64,000 bases of DNA from Brotonthovivens ammoniilytica (GTDB taxonomy: Bacteria; Bacillota; Clostridia; Lachnospirales; Lachnospiraceae): positions 62,001 to 126,000 of the forward strand of contig NZ_JAOQJQ010000005.1 in NCBI RefSeq assembly GCF_025566885.1, given 5' to 3'. The notes under the pieces were generated by a model. It was not told where the DNA came from, did no database searches, and worked only from the letters and a program-made list of their open reading frames with translations. The position numbers were made by a program, and so were the translations under genes. Positions 7,238 to 16,016 of the stretch are shown here, piece after piece; positions within the stretch are counted from its first letter, which is position 1, and every line of letters begins with the position of its first letter.

Positions 7238-7963
7238 TTAAAGTTTCGGGCTGATCTCCATAAGAACCTGACTGATTTCTTCCATTTTCTGCAAAAGTTC
7301 CTGCCTGCGGGCTTCCGTATGAGACTGACGGGGCAGGTTCTCTAAAATTTCAGTGACTATCTGCTTCTCCCTTTTCAGCCATTGAATCAATACCGGATGA
7401 GAATTTTTCATCAGCTCCGGTCCAAAAGCATCTTCTAACATCCTATGTTTTTCTTCCGGTTCTGATACCGCAGATCTTTCCTCAGAGCAGATCTTTACCT
7501 GCATCATAGGATAATATTTTCCGTCTTCTTCTACCATATCCTCCTGAGAGATATACATTCCATGCGTTCTTATATACTTTCTAACTCCGGCGGTCTCAGA
7601 CTGGGGCTGTAAAATTAGTTCCTTAAGTCCCCGGACCTTTGTCTCACCTTCTGAGAGGATTTTTATCATGAGGGCTCCGCCCATACCTGCAATCACCCCG
7701 GTATCTGCTTCCCCGGGCAGCAAAGATGCAAAACCGTCGGACAGCTTTGTTCTAATACAGTCCTCTAGATGCTCTGAAGCTATGTGGCTTCGGGCACGAA
7801 GAAGCGGACCTTCGTTCACATCCATTGCCACCGCACCGGGAATCCGCCCTTCTTTCACCAGGTAAATAGGAATATATGCATGATCGGTCCCGATATCCGC
7901 CACGCGGTTTCCTTTTGTCACAAGATCCGCAATTGCCTGCAGTCGTTTCGATAACTTAACCAT
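7238..7963 (-). CDS. trmK: tRNA (adenine-22-N1)-methyltransferase
   Basis: A 241-residue SAM-dependent methyltransferase that methylates N1 of A22 in the D-loop region of some tRNAs. The N-terminal Rossmann domain has motif I VADIGTDHAYIPI (about 21-33), DVNEGPL (acidic SAM-ribose contact) and AGMGG (about 92-96). The motif LQPQSE and a C-terminal coiled-coil rich in Glu/Lys complete the family pattern. It starts three bases after the rpoD stop, and the pair rpoD-trmK is a common Firmicutes arrangement, which supports the call. Length is typical (about 230-240). Confidence 0.9.
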   Translation of the reverse strand: MVKLSKRLQAIADLVTKGNRVADIGTDHAYIPIYLVKEGRIPGAVAMDVNEGPLLRARSHIASEHLEDCIRTKLSDGFASLLPGEADTGVIAGMGGALMIKILSEGETKVRGLKELILQPQSETAGVRKYIRTHGMYISQEDMVEEDGKYYPMMQVKICSEERSAVSEPEEKHRMLEDAFGPELMKNSHPVLIQWLKREKQIVTEILENLPRQSHTEARRQELLQKMEEISQVLMEISPKL

Positions 7964-7966
7964 AGC

Positions 7967-9094
7967 TTAATCCAGATAATCTTTTAACTTCCGGCTGCGG
8001 CTTGGATGGCGCAGCTTTCGCAGAGCTTTCGCCTCAATCTGGCGGATTCTCTCTCTTGTAACACTAAACTCTTTTCCCACTTCCTCTAATGTTCTTGCAC
8101 GCCCGTCATCCAGACCGAACCGAAGCCGCAGTACCTTCTGCTCTCTTTCTGTTAAGGTACCCAGCACCTCCACCAGCTGCTCTTTTAACAGGGTGAAAGC
8201 GGCTGCATCCGCCGGCACCGGAACATTATCATCCTGAATAAAATCTCCCAGGTGGCTGTCCTCTTCCTCTCCGATGGGCGTCTCTAAAGAAACAGGCTCC
8301 TGTGAAATTTTTAAGATTTCACGGACTCTCTCCACCGGCATGTCCATTTCTTCCGCAATTTCTTCCGGGCTTGGCTCACGGCCCAGCTCCTGAAGAAGCT
8401 GACGGGAAACACGGATTAATTTATTAATGGTTTCAACCATATGAACAGGGATCCGGATGGTTCTGGCCTGATCCGCAATGGCGCGGGTAATAGCCTGGCG
8501 GATCCACCAGGTAGCATACGTACTGAATTTATATCCTTTTCGATAATCAAACTTTTCCACTGCCTTAATCAGACCCAGATTTCCTTCCTGAATCAGATCC
8601 AAAAACAGCATACCTCTTCCCACATACCGCTTTGCGATGCTGACAACCAGACGCAGATTCGCCTCAGCCAGTCTTTTTTTCGCTTCCTGATCGCCTTCCT
8701 CCATTTTCTGAGCCAGCTCAATCTCTTCCTCTGCTGTCAAAAGGGGAACCTTCCCGATCTCTTTTAAATACATACGAACCGGGTCTTCAATGCTGACACC
8801 GTCAGGTACTGACAGGTCAATATTTTCAACCTCAATTTCATCTTCTTCGTCAATTAACACTTCTTCGTCATCGTCATCACTTGTGATTCGAAGGACATCA
8901 ATATTGTTCTGTTCCAGAAAATCAAGAATCTTATCAAACTGTTCAGCACCAAGTTCCATTTCTTTGAAATAGTCATTGATTTCCTGATATTCTAAAATAT
9001 TTTTCTTTTTCTTTGCCAGCGCAAGCAGCTCCTGAAGTTTCTGGGAAAATTTTGCCGCTTTTTCTGCTGTCTTCTGGTCCATATTTTCTGCCAT
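7967..9094 (-). CDS. rpoD: RNA polymerase primary sigma factor
   Basis: The housekeeping sigma factor (SigA) that directs RNA polymerase to -35/-10 promoters. From the chosen start it is 375 residues. It carries an acidic N-terminal region 1.1-like stretch ([17 protein letters not shown]), region 1.2 ([11 protein letters not shown]), the region 2 core ([18 protein letters not shown], then [13 protein letters not shown]), region 3 ([17 protein letters not shown]) and the region 4 helix-turn-helix ([18 protein letters not shown]). ATG at 9092-9094 was preferred over the ATG nine bases upstream because AAGG is then at normal distance. It lies between dnaG and trmK in the classical macromolecular synthesis order. 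Confidence 0.97.
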   Translation of the reverse strand: MAENMDQKTAEKAAKFSQKLQELLALAKKKKNILEYQEINDYFKEMELGAEQFDKILDFLEQNNIDVLRITSDDDDEEVLIDEEDEIEVENIDLSVPDGVSIEDPVRMYLKEIGKVPLLTAEEEIELAQKMEEGDQEAKKRLAEANLRLVVSIAKRYVGRGMLFLDLIQEGNLGLIKAVEKFDYRKGYKFSTYATWWIRQAITRAIADQARTIRIPVHMVETINKLIRVSRQLLQELGREPSPEEIAEEMDMPVERVREILKISQEPVSLETPIGEEEDSHLGDFIQDDNVPVPADAAAFTLLKEQLVEVLGTLTEREQKVLRLRFGLDDGRARTLEEVGKEFSVTRERIRQIEAKALRKLRHPSRSRKLKDYLD

Positions 9095-9134
9095 TTTGTT
9101 CATCCTTCCATGAATTGTTTTTATTTTGTCCTAT

Positions 9135-10907
9135 TCAGCTTAAAATATGCAGATGCTTTATTGCATCCAGCTTTTTCTGGTCATCAATCACCTGCTGCAG
9201 TCCCGCAATATCTGTGGGGTCTAGATGTGCTGCCCGGTATTCCAGACTGTTTTTTTTGATTCGGACAATTGTCTCTGTCAGTGCTTTTTCTCTCTCTGCC
9301 TTGCTTTCCACCGGATATATTCTGGCGTTAAAAAGCGCGGCTGCTTCTTTTTGCTGTTCCTCATCCGTAAACCGGCTGATAATACCGGCCGGATTAATGT
9401 CTCCCTGATGATACTGCTCATACAGAATCCGGGCTGCCTCATAATACAAAGGCTCCGTAAAGTCATGAGGACTGATATACTGCTCAATCACCGGAAACAG
9501 CGATGTATCTTCAATCAGCCAGGTCAAAAGCAGTCTCTGGGACTGTTTCATGCCATCGGGCTTTTTCTCTTTTTGTATTCCGCTTTTTTTCGGCTTCTGT
9601 TTTGCTGCAGTATATCCTCTTGTCCCAAGATGCTTCACCATATTGCGGAGCTGTTCAAATCCAACCTGATATCTTTGGGCAACTGCCTCTATGTAATTTT
9701 CCCGCTCCAGCTCCTCTGAAAAATTCAGAATCTTTTGAGCTACCTGCCCAAAAAACGCTGTCTTGTCCTCCGGGTCACTCATATCGTAATCCCGCTCCAG
9801 CATACGTATTTCAAACAGAAAGCTGTTTTCCGCCTGATCAATCCGCTCCTGATACCCGTTGGCCCCTAAAGCCTTTATAAACTCATCCGGATCTTTATAG
9901 GGCGTCATATTGATAACCTTTGCAGTTAATCCCGCTTCCTTTAAGATGGGCAGTGCTCTTAAGGCCGCCTTCACTCCCGCCCCGTCGCTGTCAAAGGTTA
10001 AGTACACTTCTTTTGTATAACGCTTTAAGAGGCTGGCATGGCCGGAAGTAAATGCAGTCCCCAGAGACGCCACTGCATTATCAAATCCTGCCTGATGCAG
10101 CGCAATTACATCCATATAACCTTCGCACAAAAGAATCTGTGGCTTCTTGGACGTTCGGGCAAAATTAAGGCCGTACAAATTCCGGCTTTTGTCAAAAACT
10201 GCCGTTTCCGGGGAGTTCAGATATTTGGGCTCTCCTTGGCCCGTCACACGGCCGCCGAATCCAATCACACGGTTGTTGGCGTCCATAATAGGGAACATTG
10301 CCCGGTTCCAGAATTTATCATATCCTCCCCGCTTCTCATCAATAGTAACCAGTCCGCAGTCTTTTAAAACCGAATCCTCGTAACCCTGCCGTTTTAGATA
10401 CTGATATAAATCATTGCTGTATTTACTGGAATAACCAAGTCCAAAATGACGGATGGTTTCTTCTGAAAGCTCTCTTTTTTGAAAATATTCTCTGGCCGCC
10501 CTTCCCTGCTGGCTTTGCAGAAGCATATAGAAGTATTTAGCGGCTGTTTTATTGATTTCTAAAATCCTGGCCCTTTTATCTGCTTCCTGACGCTGCTTTG
10601 CAGTCATTTCCTTTTTAGGAAGCTCAATCCCTGCTCTTTGAGCCAGCAGTTCAAGCGCTTCGTGAAACGTATAATTTTCATACTGCATAATAAAAGTAAT
10701 CACATTTCCACCGGCCCCGCATCCAAAGCAATAGTACATCTGTTTACCGGGGGACACCGAAAACGAAGGGGTTTTTTCATTATGGAACGGACAAAGACCA
10801 AAATAGGTGCTTCCTTTTTTCTGGAGCCGGACATATCCTGATATTACATCTACAATATCATTCCGTGAACGTATTTCTTCTATTAATTCATCCGAATAAT
10901 AAGCCAT
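9135..10907 (-). CDS. dnaG: DNA primase
   Basis: Synthesises RNA primers for lagging-strand replication. The 590-residue protein has the N-terminal CHC2 zinc-binding domain (CPFH near 40 and CFGC near 60), the RNA polymerase core, the Toprim segment LLCEGYMDVIALHQAG (about 258-275) with DSDG (about 308), and a C-terminal helicase-binding domain (about 450-590). An RBS AAAGGAG lies five bases before the ATG. It sits 40 bp upstream of rpoD and follows dgt by 57 bp, so all are probably co-transcribed. Confidence 0.97.
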   Translation of the reverse strand: MAYYSDELIEEIRSRNDIVDVISGYVRLQKKGSTYFGLCPFHNEKTPSFSVSPGKQMYYCFGCGAGGNVITFIMQYENYTFHEALELLAQRAGIELPKKEMTAKQRQEADKRARILEINKTAAKYFYMLLQSQQGRAAREYFQKRELSEETIRHFGLGYSSKYSNDLYQYLKRQGYEDSVLKDCGLVTIDEKRGGYDKFWNRAMFPIMDANNRVIGFGGRVTGQGEPKYLNSPETAVFDKSRNLYGLNFARTSKKPQILLCEGYMDVIALHQAGFDNAVASLGTAFTSGHASLLKRYTKEVYLTFDSDGAGVKAALRALPILKEAGLTAKVINMTPYKDPDEFIKALGANGYQERIDQAENSFLFEIRMLERDYDMSDPEDKTAFFGQVAQKILNFSEELERENYIEAVAQRYQVGFEQLRNMVKHLGTRGYTAAKQKPKKSGIQKEKKPDGMKQSQRLLLTWLIEDTSLFPVIEQYISPHDFTEPLYYEAARILYEQYHQGDINPAGIISRFTDEEQQKEAAALFNARIYPVESKAEREKALTETIVRIKKNSLEYRAAHLDPTDIAGLQQVIDDQKKLDAIKHLHILS

Positions 10908-10964
10908 GGCTGCTCCTTTCTGTTTTTATCCTGCCGGGAATATCCGCAGCATACAGGCGCTCTC

Positions 10965-11984
10965 TTAATACACCTGCCATGATTTCGGCATAAAATATTC
11001 CTGAAACTTTCCTATTGCATACTGATCCGTCATGCCCGCTATATAGTCTCCCACTACCCGGTCTTTACATTCACCCTGGTCAAGCATTTTCAGATACTGC
11101 TCCGGCATCAGCTCCGGATGTTCCATATAGTAGGAAAACAATCGTTCCAGCATTTCTTTTGCCTTTGCTTCCTCCCCTTTTGCTTTAGGATTTGTATAGA
11201 CATGATAAAACATAAATTTTCGAAGTCCCTGCATAGCAGCTTCTACATCTTTTGACATGCAGATCTCATTCTTCCCCTGGCTCTGTATAATTATATCGTG
11301 CACAAGGGTATCTAGACGAACTCTGCTAGACATCCCAAGAACCTCTCTGTACTCTGCCGGAATCTCTTCTTCTGTCATAACATGAGCACGAATGGCATCA
11401 TCAATGTCATGATGAATATATGCAATTTTATCCGACAGCCTGACAATTTTTCCCTCCAGGGTAGAGGGCATACAGCTTGTCTGATGATTCAAAATGCCGT
11501 CGCGGACTTCCCAGGTCAGATTTAAGCCCTTTCCTTCCCGCTCCAGCTTTTCTACAATCCTTACACTCTGCTCATTATGTTTAAACCCGCCGGCACACAC
11601 TTCATTTAATACAGCCTCCCCCGCATGCCCGAAAGGAGTATGCCCCAGATCATGGCCCAGCGCGATGGCCTCCACCAAATCCTCATTCAGACGCAGCGCT
11701 TTAGCTATCGTCCTGGCATTCTGGGATACTTCCAGCGTATGTGTCAGCCGCGTCCTGTAATGATCTCCCTTGGGAGATAAAAATACCTGGGTTTTATGCT
11801 TCAGTCTTCGAAAGGATTTACAGTGAAGGATTCTGTCTCTGTCCCGCTGAAACACAGGCCGGATATCGCATTCCTCTTCTTTACTGTCCCGCCCTTTTGA
11901 ATTTTCACTCAACGTGGCAAAAGGACTTAAATAAGTTCGCTCCAGCAATTCCATCTGTTCACGTACAATCATGGCTGCCACCAT
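10965..11984 (-). CDS. dgt: Deoxyguanosinetriphosphate triphosphohydrolase-like HD protein
   Basis: Hydrolyses dNTPs (dGTP in the best studied members) to the nucleoside and triphosphate, limiting nucleotide pools. The 339-residue protein has the HD-domain metal motif: RRLKHKTQ, then RLTHTLEV, and the HD pair in ALGHDLGHTPFGHAGE (about 111-126), with the later Asp in LSDKIAYIHHDIDDA. Start choice is between the first ATG (11984) and an in-frame ATG four codons later (MIVREQ); both are near GGATAAGG. It is the first gene of the dgt-dnaG-rpoD-trmK-nucleoside kinase run. Such dgt-dnaG-rpoD clusters are common in Clostridia. Confidence 0.92.
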   Translation of the reverse strand: MVAAMIVREQMELLERTYLSPFATLSENSKGRDSKEEECDIRPVFQRDRDRILHCKSFRRLKHKTQVFLSPKGDHYRTRLTHTLEVSQNARTIAKALRLNEDLVEAIALGHDLGHTPFGHAGEAVLNEVCAGGFKHNEQSVRIVEKLEREGKGLNLTWEVRDGILNHQTSCMPSTLEGKIVRLSDKIAYIHHDIDDAIRAHVMTEEEIPAEYREVLGMSSRVRLDTLVHDIIIQSQGKNEICMSKDVEAAMQGLRKFMFYHVYTNPKAKGEEAKAKEMLERLFSYYMEHPELMPEQYLKMLDQGECKDRVVGDYIAGMTDQYAIGKFQEYFMPKSWQVY

Positions 11985-12089
11985 CCTTATCCAACATATC
12001 TCTGGTATTGTTTTAATTAAAAACGGAACTCCTATTTTATATATTCTGTGCCGACGCTGGATTTCCTTTATTTTTTCTTAAAAATAGTA

Positions 12090-12878
12090 TTAAAAATCTG
12101 CTTTTCGTAAAAATTGCCTTAATCTAACGGCCATATGCTCACAATTTTTGTACCTTTTGCCCGGGTTTTCAGACAAACAGCCTGACAAAATCCTGTCCAG
12201 TTTTCTAGAGACAATTCTGTGTCCCGAATAATCCTTAAGTTTTTCCACCTGTTTTGGTTCCAGTCCCGAAATCAGAAAATACCCCAGCACCCCCAGTCCG
12301 TAAATATCCGCCCGGATATCCGGCACTGCTGTCCCATGACACAATTCCGGCGCAGCATACCCTATAGTTCCCTTCCATATCCCTGGGGACACATCAGAAT
12401 GCTGCTGATATGCCGCGCCAAAATCTATAAGGGTCAGTTTTCCATCATCCTTCAGCATAATATTTTCCGGTTTCAGATCACAGAAAATAACCGGAGGCAT
12501 CATATTGTGCAGGTAATCCAGCGTCCCACACAGCTGCAGCAGCCACTTTGCCGCAGTCTGCTCAAAAACAGGTCCATATTTATGAATATATGCCAGAAGA
12601 GATATTCCATGAATGTAATCTGTAAGGATGCAGATTCTCCTGGAATCTTCAAAAACATCTATAATTTTAACAGCTCCCGGCGTATCAAGCTGTGTCAGTA
12701 TCTGTATCTCACGGGCTGCATCCTGCTTCACCCGGCAGTCTGTCCCGCCGCCGGAATATATGCCGATTATTTTAGCCGCCCATCTCTTTTTCAGCTTCCG
12801 GTCTCTCACAAGAAAAACATCAGAGGTACTTCCGGAACCAATCTTTCGTATAATCTCGTATTTATCTTCAAACAGCAT
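12090..12878 (-). CDS. Serine/threonine protein kinase
   Basis: A 262-residue Hanks-type kinase consisting of the catalytic domain alone. Landmarks are the glycine-rich loop IGSGSTSDVF (about 11-20), the VAIK-type lysine in RWAAKII (about 36), the catalytic loop FCDLKPENIML (HRD replaced by FCD; Asp and Asn kept), DFGAAY (DFG), and AAPELC (APE). There is no PASTA repeat or membrane segment. An upstream reading frame would add 58 residues containing an implausible hydrophobic stretch; the ATG at 12878 with AGAGGTC seven bases upstream is the real start. The HRD His and Arg are replaced, but the catalytic Asp remains, so activity is plausible. It is monocistronic between dgt and the tRNA genes. 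Confidence 0.88.
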   Translation of the reverse strand: MLFEDKYEIIRKIGSGSTSDVFLVRDRKLKKRWAAKIIGIYSGGGTDCRVKQDAAREIQILTQLDTPGAVKIIDVFEDSRRICILTDYIHGISLLAYIHKYGPVFEQTAAKWLLQLCGTLDYLHNMMPPVIFCDLKPENIMLKDDGKLTLIDFGAAYQQHSDVSPGIWKGTIGYAAPELCHGTAVPDIRADIYGLGVLGYFLISGLEPKQVEKLKDYSGHRIVSRKLDRILSGCLSENPGKRYKNCEHMAVRLRQFLRKADF

Positions 12879-13163
12879 CAGTCTGACCTCTTTTCTATTA
12901 TATATATCATACTTTAACAAACGGAAGCGGTTGAAAAACAAGCCGCCTAAAAAATACAGGATAAATGTTCCAAAAGGAGTGAAGTAAATGATCTGCTCTG
13001 TGGAATGCAGCCAGGTGTCTGCAGATTTTCCCGCAAAGCAGTAAGAATGCAAAAGAATTGCCTTTACATGTCACGAAAAAACGAAAAGAAATAGATAATG
13101 GGCAGCTGTCAAAAGTACAGATTATCTAACTTGCCTCTTTTTCTGCCCCTTTTTTCATATCTA

Positions 13164-13211
13164 AAAATAAAAAACGGCCGGAACCGCTGATTTCTCAACA
13201 ACTCCGACCGT
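13164..13211 (-). terminator. Terminator of the tRNA-Leu pair
   Basis: On the minus strand ACGGTCGGA pairs with TTCCGGCCGT (one G-T) around a loop of about 20 bases and is followed by TTTTTATTTTTAG. It starts 9 bases past the second tRNA. Confidence 0.8.
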
Positions 13212-13219
13212 CTATGCAG

Positions 13220-13304
13220 TGCAGGAAAAGGGACTTGAACCCTCATGAACGCAATGTTCACACGGACCTGAACCGTGCGCGTCTGCCAATTCCGCCATTC
13301 CTGC
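13220..13304 (-). tRNA. tRNA-Leu (anticodon CAG)
   Basis: 85 nt with a long variable arm. Acceptor stem GCAGGAA / TTCCTGC, discriminator A, T-loop GGTTCAAGTCC, anticodon stem CACGG / CCGTG with loop TTCAGGT, giving anticodon CAG (reads CUG). CCA is not encoded. It is 4 bases downstream of tRNA-Leu(AAG) and shares its promoter. Confidence 0.96.
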
Positions 13305-13308
13305 CCAA

Positions 13309-13393
13309 TGCGGAAGATGGGACTTGAACCCACACGACTGCAATAGTCACAAGATCCTTAGTCTTGCTCGTCTGCCAGTTCCGACACTTCCGC
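13309..13393 (-). tRNA. tRNA-Leu (anticodon AAG)
   Basis: 85 nt with a long variable arm. Acceptor stem GCGGAAG / CTTCCGC, discriminator A, anticodon stem CAAGA / TCTTG with loop CTAAGGA, giving anticodon AAG, which would be deaminated to IAG to read CUU/CUC. CCA is not encoded. It is the first gene of the tRNA pair. Confidence 0.96.
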
Positions 13394-13426
13394 AAACTTT
13401 TTGTGCCGTGTCTTACCGACTTGACT

Positions 13427-13455
13427 ATAATACCAAACCACCCAAAATATGTCAA
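13427..13455 (-). promoter_or_regulatory. Promoter of the tRNA-Leu pair
   Basis: On the minus strand TTGACA (13450-13455), exactly 17 bases, TATTAT (13427-13432), about 34 bases before the first tRNA. Confidence 0.85.
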
Positions 13456-13552
13456 CAGTTTTTTTTACATTTTTCTATTTCTATTACGTTCTCAAATCCC
13501 GGCAGGAATGATATAATAAACATCTAGATAACAGAAAGGATTCACGCATTCA

Positions 13553-14299
13553 ATGAGTAAACAAAAAAACAAAAAACCGGGACATGTTGTTCTAACGATT
13601 ATACTGGTTATATGTATTATTATCTTTTGTATTTCCGCCTGGCAGCTGTATAAAATATTCAGCAATTATCATAAAAGCGATACCGAATACAAGCAAATTC
13701 AAACAGATGTAACCTCAGAAACCGATGACAGCTTTTCTGTAGATTTTGAAAAACTGCAGAAACAAAATCCGGACTGTATCGGCTGGATCCGTTTTGAACA
13801 TCTGGATATCAGCTATCCCATTATGCAGGGAAATGATAATGACTATTACCTTCACCGCACTTTTGAAAAGACAAATCTGGCTGCTGGAAGTATTTTTATG
13901 GATTATCAAAACGCCAGCGATTTTTCTGATATGAATACATTTATCTTCGGCCATAATATGAAAAACGATTCCATGTTCGGACTTCTGGGTGATTTTAAGG
14001 ATGAAAGTACGTATAAAGAAAATCCTTATTTTTGGATTTATACCCCAAAAGCGGCGTATCGGTATGATATCTTCTCCTGCTATGTAGCAGATGCAGATAC
14101 AGATACCTATACCATCTATCATGGTGAAAGTGAAGACTATACCGCATACATTCAGAAGCTGAAAAACAACTCTGCATATCCCATTGATGTGGATGTAGAC
14201 GGTTCTGATAAAATCATAACATTATCTACCTGTACCGCATCCGGCTATGACTACAGATATATTGTCAACGGAGTTCTTGCAGAAACGGTGAACTATTAA
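13553..14299 (+). CDS. srtB: Class B sortase
   Basis: A membrane-anchored transpeptidase that links surface proteins to peptidoglycan or assembles pili. The 248-residue protein has one N-terminal membrane anchor (about 12-34), an extracellular linker, and the sortase beta-barrel with the catalytic triad: His134 in FGHNM, Cys227 in TLSTCT, Arg235 in DYRYIV. The spacing of Cys and Arg and the DFEKLQKQNPDCIGWI start of the domain are those of class B. RBS AGAAAGGA precedes the ATG, and a TATAAT lies about 35 bases upstream. No substrate with a sorting signal is encoded nearby, so its client is elsewhere. A double-hairpin repeat serves as its terminator. Confidence 0.9.
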   Translation: MSKQKNKKPGHVVLTIILVICIIIFCISAWQLYKIFSNYHKSDTEYKQIQTDVTSETDDSFSVDFEKLQKQNPDCIGWIRFEHLDISYPIMQGNDNDYYLHRTFEKTNLAAGSIFMDYQNASDFSDMNTFIFGHNMKNDSMFGLLGDFKDESTYKENPYFWIYTPKAAYRYDIFSCYVADADTDTYTIYHGESEDYTAYIQKLKNNSAYPIDVDVDGSDKIITLSTCTASGYDYRYIVNGVLAETVNY

Positions 14300-14339
14300 T
14301 CAGTTACAGGACACCCGGCAACGGACAGAGCAGTACATG

Positions 14340-14436
14340 CCGCCGCAGTGCGATCTGCAGCGGAGCGTTTTTTGCTCTATAGGAATCGGTACGTTTCAGC
14401 TTTATCACAACACAGTATTTCCTATAGAGTAAAAAA
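14340..14436 (+). repeat. Double-hairpin dispersed repeat, copy 2
   Basis: Same architecture as copy 1: CCGCCGCAG...GCGGAGCG hairpin, T6 tract, then CTCTATAGGAA / TTCCTATAGAG inverted repeat and A6. It differs from copies 1 and 3 at a few positions (GATCTGCAG for GATCATCAG, TACGTTT for TACTTTT). It lies between the convergent srtB and the multidrug-export-like gene and can terminate both. Confidence 0.9.
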
Positions 14437-14470
14437 CCTGCAGTATGAATCTACTGCAGGAAATGCACAT

Positions 14471-14938
14471 TTATATATATTTATCAAGCACAGTGAAAAC
14501 GCCTTTACTTGCCAGTGCCATAATCAGTCCCGAAATAAGATTTCCGCCAAGGACACTGAGAATAATCAGCTTTGGCTTAATATTCAAAACCCCTGCCAGA
14601 ATGGATCCCGTCCATGTTCCGGTTCCGGGAATAGGAACCGCTACATAAATAAATATCGCAAGGGGACCAAATTTCTTGATCTTTTCATGGTTATTAGACG
14701 CCATTCGGTCCATCCACCCTATGAATCTGCGAAAAAGCTTTCGTTCCTTACAATACCGGTAAAACCAGTTTGTTACAAATGCAAGAAAACACACAACGAA
14801 CGTACTTCCCACAAGCGCTGCCACATAAGACACAACCGGTCTTAATCCAAGCGCTACGCCAAAAGGGATTGCGCCTTTCACTTCTACTGCCGGTATCATA
14901 GATACTAAAATTGTAAACACTATCTGTCGAATAATCAT
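14471..14938 (-). CDS. Small multidrug export protein family (COG2426-like) membrane protein
   Basis: A 155-residue membrane protein with about four hydrophobic segments (roughly 3-22, 30-50, 85-105, 118-140). The motif VEVKGAIPFGVALGL and the re-entrant-like FIYVAVPIPGTGTWTGSILA match the family annotated as small multidrug export protein, related to the DedA/SNARE-associated type of fold. The transported substrate is not established. The ATG at 14936-14938 is chosen because GGAGG sits ten bases upstream; an in-frame ATG 42 bases earlier lacks a site. It is monocistronic and ends at the copy-2 repeat. Confidence 0.8.
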   Translation of the reverse strand: MIIRQIVFTILVSMIPAVEVKGAIPFGVALGLRPVVSYVAALVGSTFVVCFLAFVTNWFYRYCKERKLFRRFIGWMDRMASNNHEKIKKFGPLAIFIYVAVPIPGTGTWTGSILAGVLNIKPKLIILSVLGGNLISGLIMALASKGVFTVLDKYI

Positions 14939-15064
14939 TTCATTTGTTCCTCCGTACTTATTTTTACCAATTTTCATCATTCTTGTAAAGTACGTTCAGA
15001 AAATATTAATAAAAATATATAAATTTAAGTCTCGCTCTTAAGTCATCCCCCATCTGATATATAA

Positions 15065-16006
15065 TTATAACCGCTCCGGAACAGGATGAAAATTTTTAAG
15101 CTCTTCTAACACCTCATCCCTGAATGGAATAGAGTTTTGAGCTCCTGGTCTGGTTACTGCAATAGATGACGCCATATTTCCAAACCTGCAGGCTTCCGAA
15201 ATCTCTTTCCCTTCTGCCAGAGACACCAGAAATCCCGCATTAAAAGTATCCCCGGCTGCAGTTGTATCTACCGGACGACATGGTCTTGTGGGATACCGCA
15301 GAGCCTGTTCATGATTTACAACCACAACCCCCTCTTCCCCGACAGTTACAAGTACATTCTGCACACCTTTTTCCAGCAGCTTTTCTGCCGCCAGACGAAT
15401 CTGCTGCATATTTGTAACCGGCATACCGGTCAGCGTCATAAGTTCTGTTTCATTGGGCGTTATAAAGTACAGACCTCTCCATATATCATCAGGAAGGGAA
15501 TCCGGTGCCGGTGCAGGGTTTAGAACCACTTTTTTCCCAAGCTCCTGTCCGCGTCTGACTGCATAAAATACTGCGTCGTAGGGAATCTCCATCTGAAGCA
15601 GAATATAATCACACCCTTGAAACAGCCTGTCATGTTCCTTTAGGTAGTCCACACTGCAGGCCTCGTTGGCCCCGGGCGCCACAACAATGCAGTTATTTCC
15701 TCTCTCATTAATATAAATTACTGCCGTCCCGGTAGCTCTGTCTTCACTTATGTGAAGATTTGAAACAGATACCCCTGCATTTTTGAGCCCCTGGTACTGC
15801 ATATCGCCAAAATTATCCCGGCCAATGCTTCCAAGCATAACAACCTGGCCACCCAGCTTTCCAGCTGCGCACGCCTGATTGGCGCCCTTTCCTCCATTGG
15901 AAAAGGTAAGATTTTCTCCTAAAATCGTCTGTCCTTCTAACGGCATTTCTTTTACATGAACGGACTGATCCATATTCAAACTTCCAATAACAAGTATTTT
16001 CCCCAT
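15065..16006 (-). CDS. rbsK: Ribokinase
   Basis: Phosphorylates D-ribose to ribose-5-phosphate. The 313-residue PfkB-family protein shows the ribokinase N-terminal signature (GSLNMDQSVHV, then FSNGGKGANQACAAGKLG, residues 35-52), and the C-terminal DTTAAGDTFNAGFLVSLAEG with the catalytic Asp in AAGDTF (near 254). Length is typical. RBS GGGAGG lies before the ATG. It follows the Nudix gene by 10 bp and is probably co-transcribed with it. No ribose transporter is next to it, so it may serve ribose salvage; related deoxyribose or pseudouridine kinases are less likely given the full ribokinase signature. Confidence 0.9.
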   Translation of the reverse strand: MGKILVIGSLNMDQSVHVKEMPLEGQTILGENLTFSNGGKGANQACAAGKLGGQVVMLGSIGRDNFGDMQYQGLKNAGVSVSNLHISEDRATGTAVIYINERGNNCIVVAPGANEACSVDYLKEHDRLFQGCDYILLQMEIPYDAVFYAVRRGQELGKKVVLNPAPAPDSLPDDIWRGLYFITPNETELMTLTGMPVTNMQQIRLAAEKLLEKGVQNVLVTVGEEGVVVVNHEQALRYPTRPCRPVDTTAAGDTFNAGFLVSLAEGKEISEACRFGNMASSIAVTRPGAQNSIPFRDEVLEELKNFHPVPERL

Positions 16007-16016
16007 TTTTTCCTCC

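Noticed and set aside
12879..13052. Longer N-terminus (58 residues) of the Ser/Thr kinase
   Set aside because: The added part is not kinase-like, and AGAGGTC precedes the inner ATG at 12878.
13109..13455. Open frames overlapping 13109-13333 and 13258-13455 on the minus strand
   Set aside because: They are translations of the two tRNA-Leu genes and their flanks; the WRNWQTRTVQ-type peptides are well-known tRNA shadow products.
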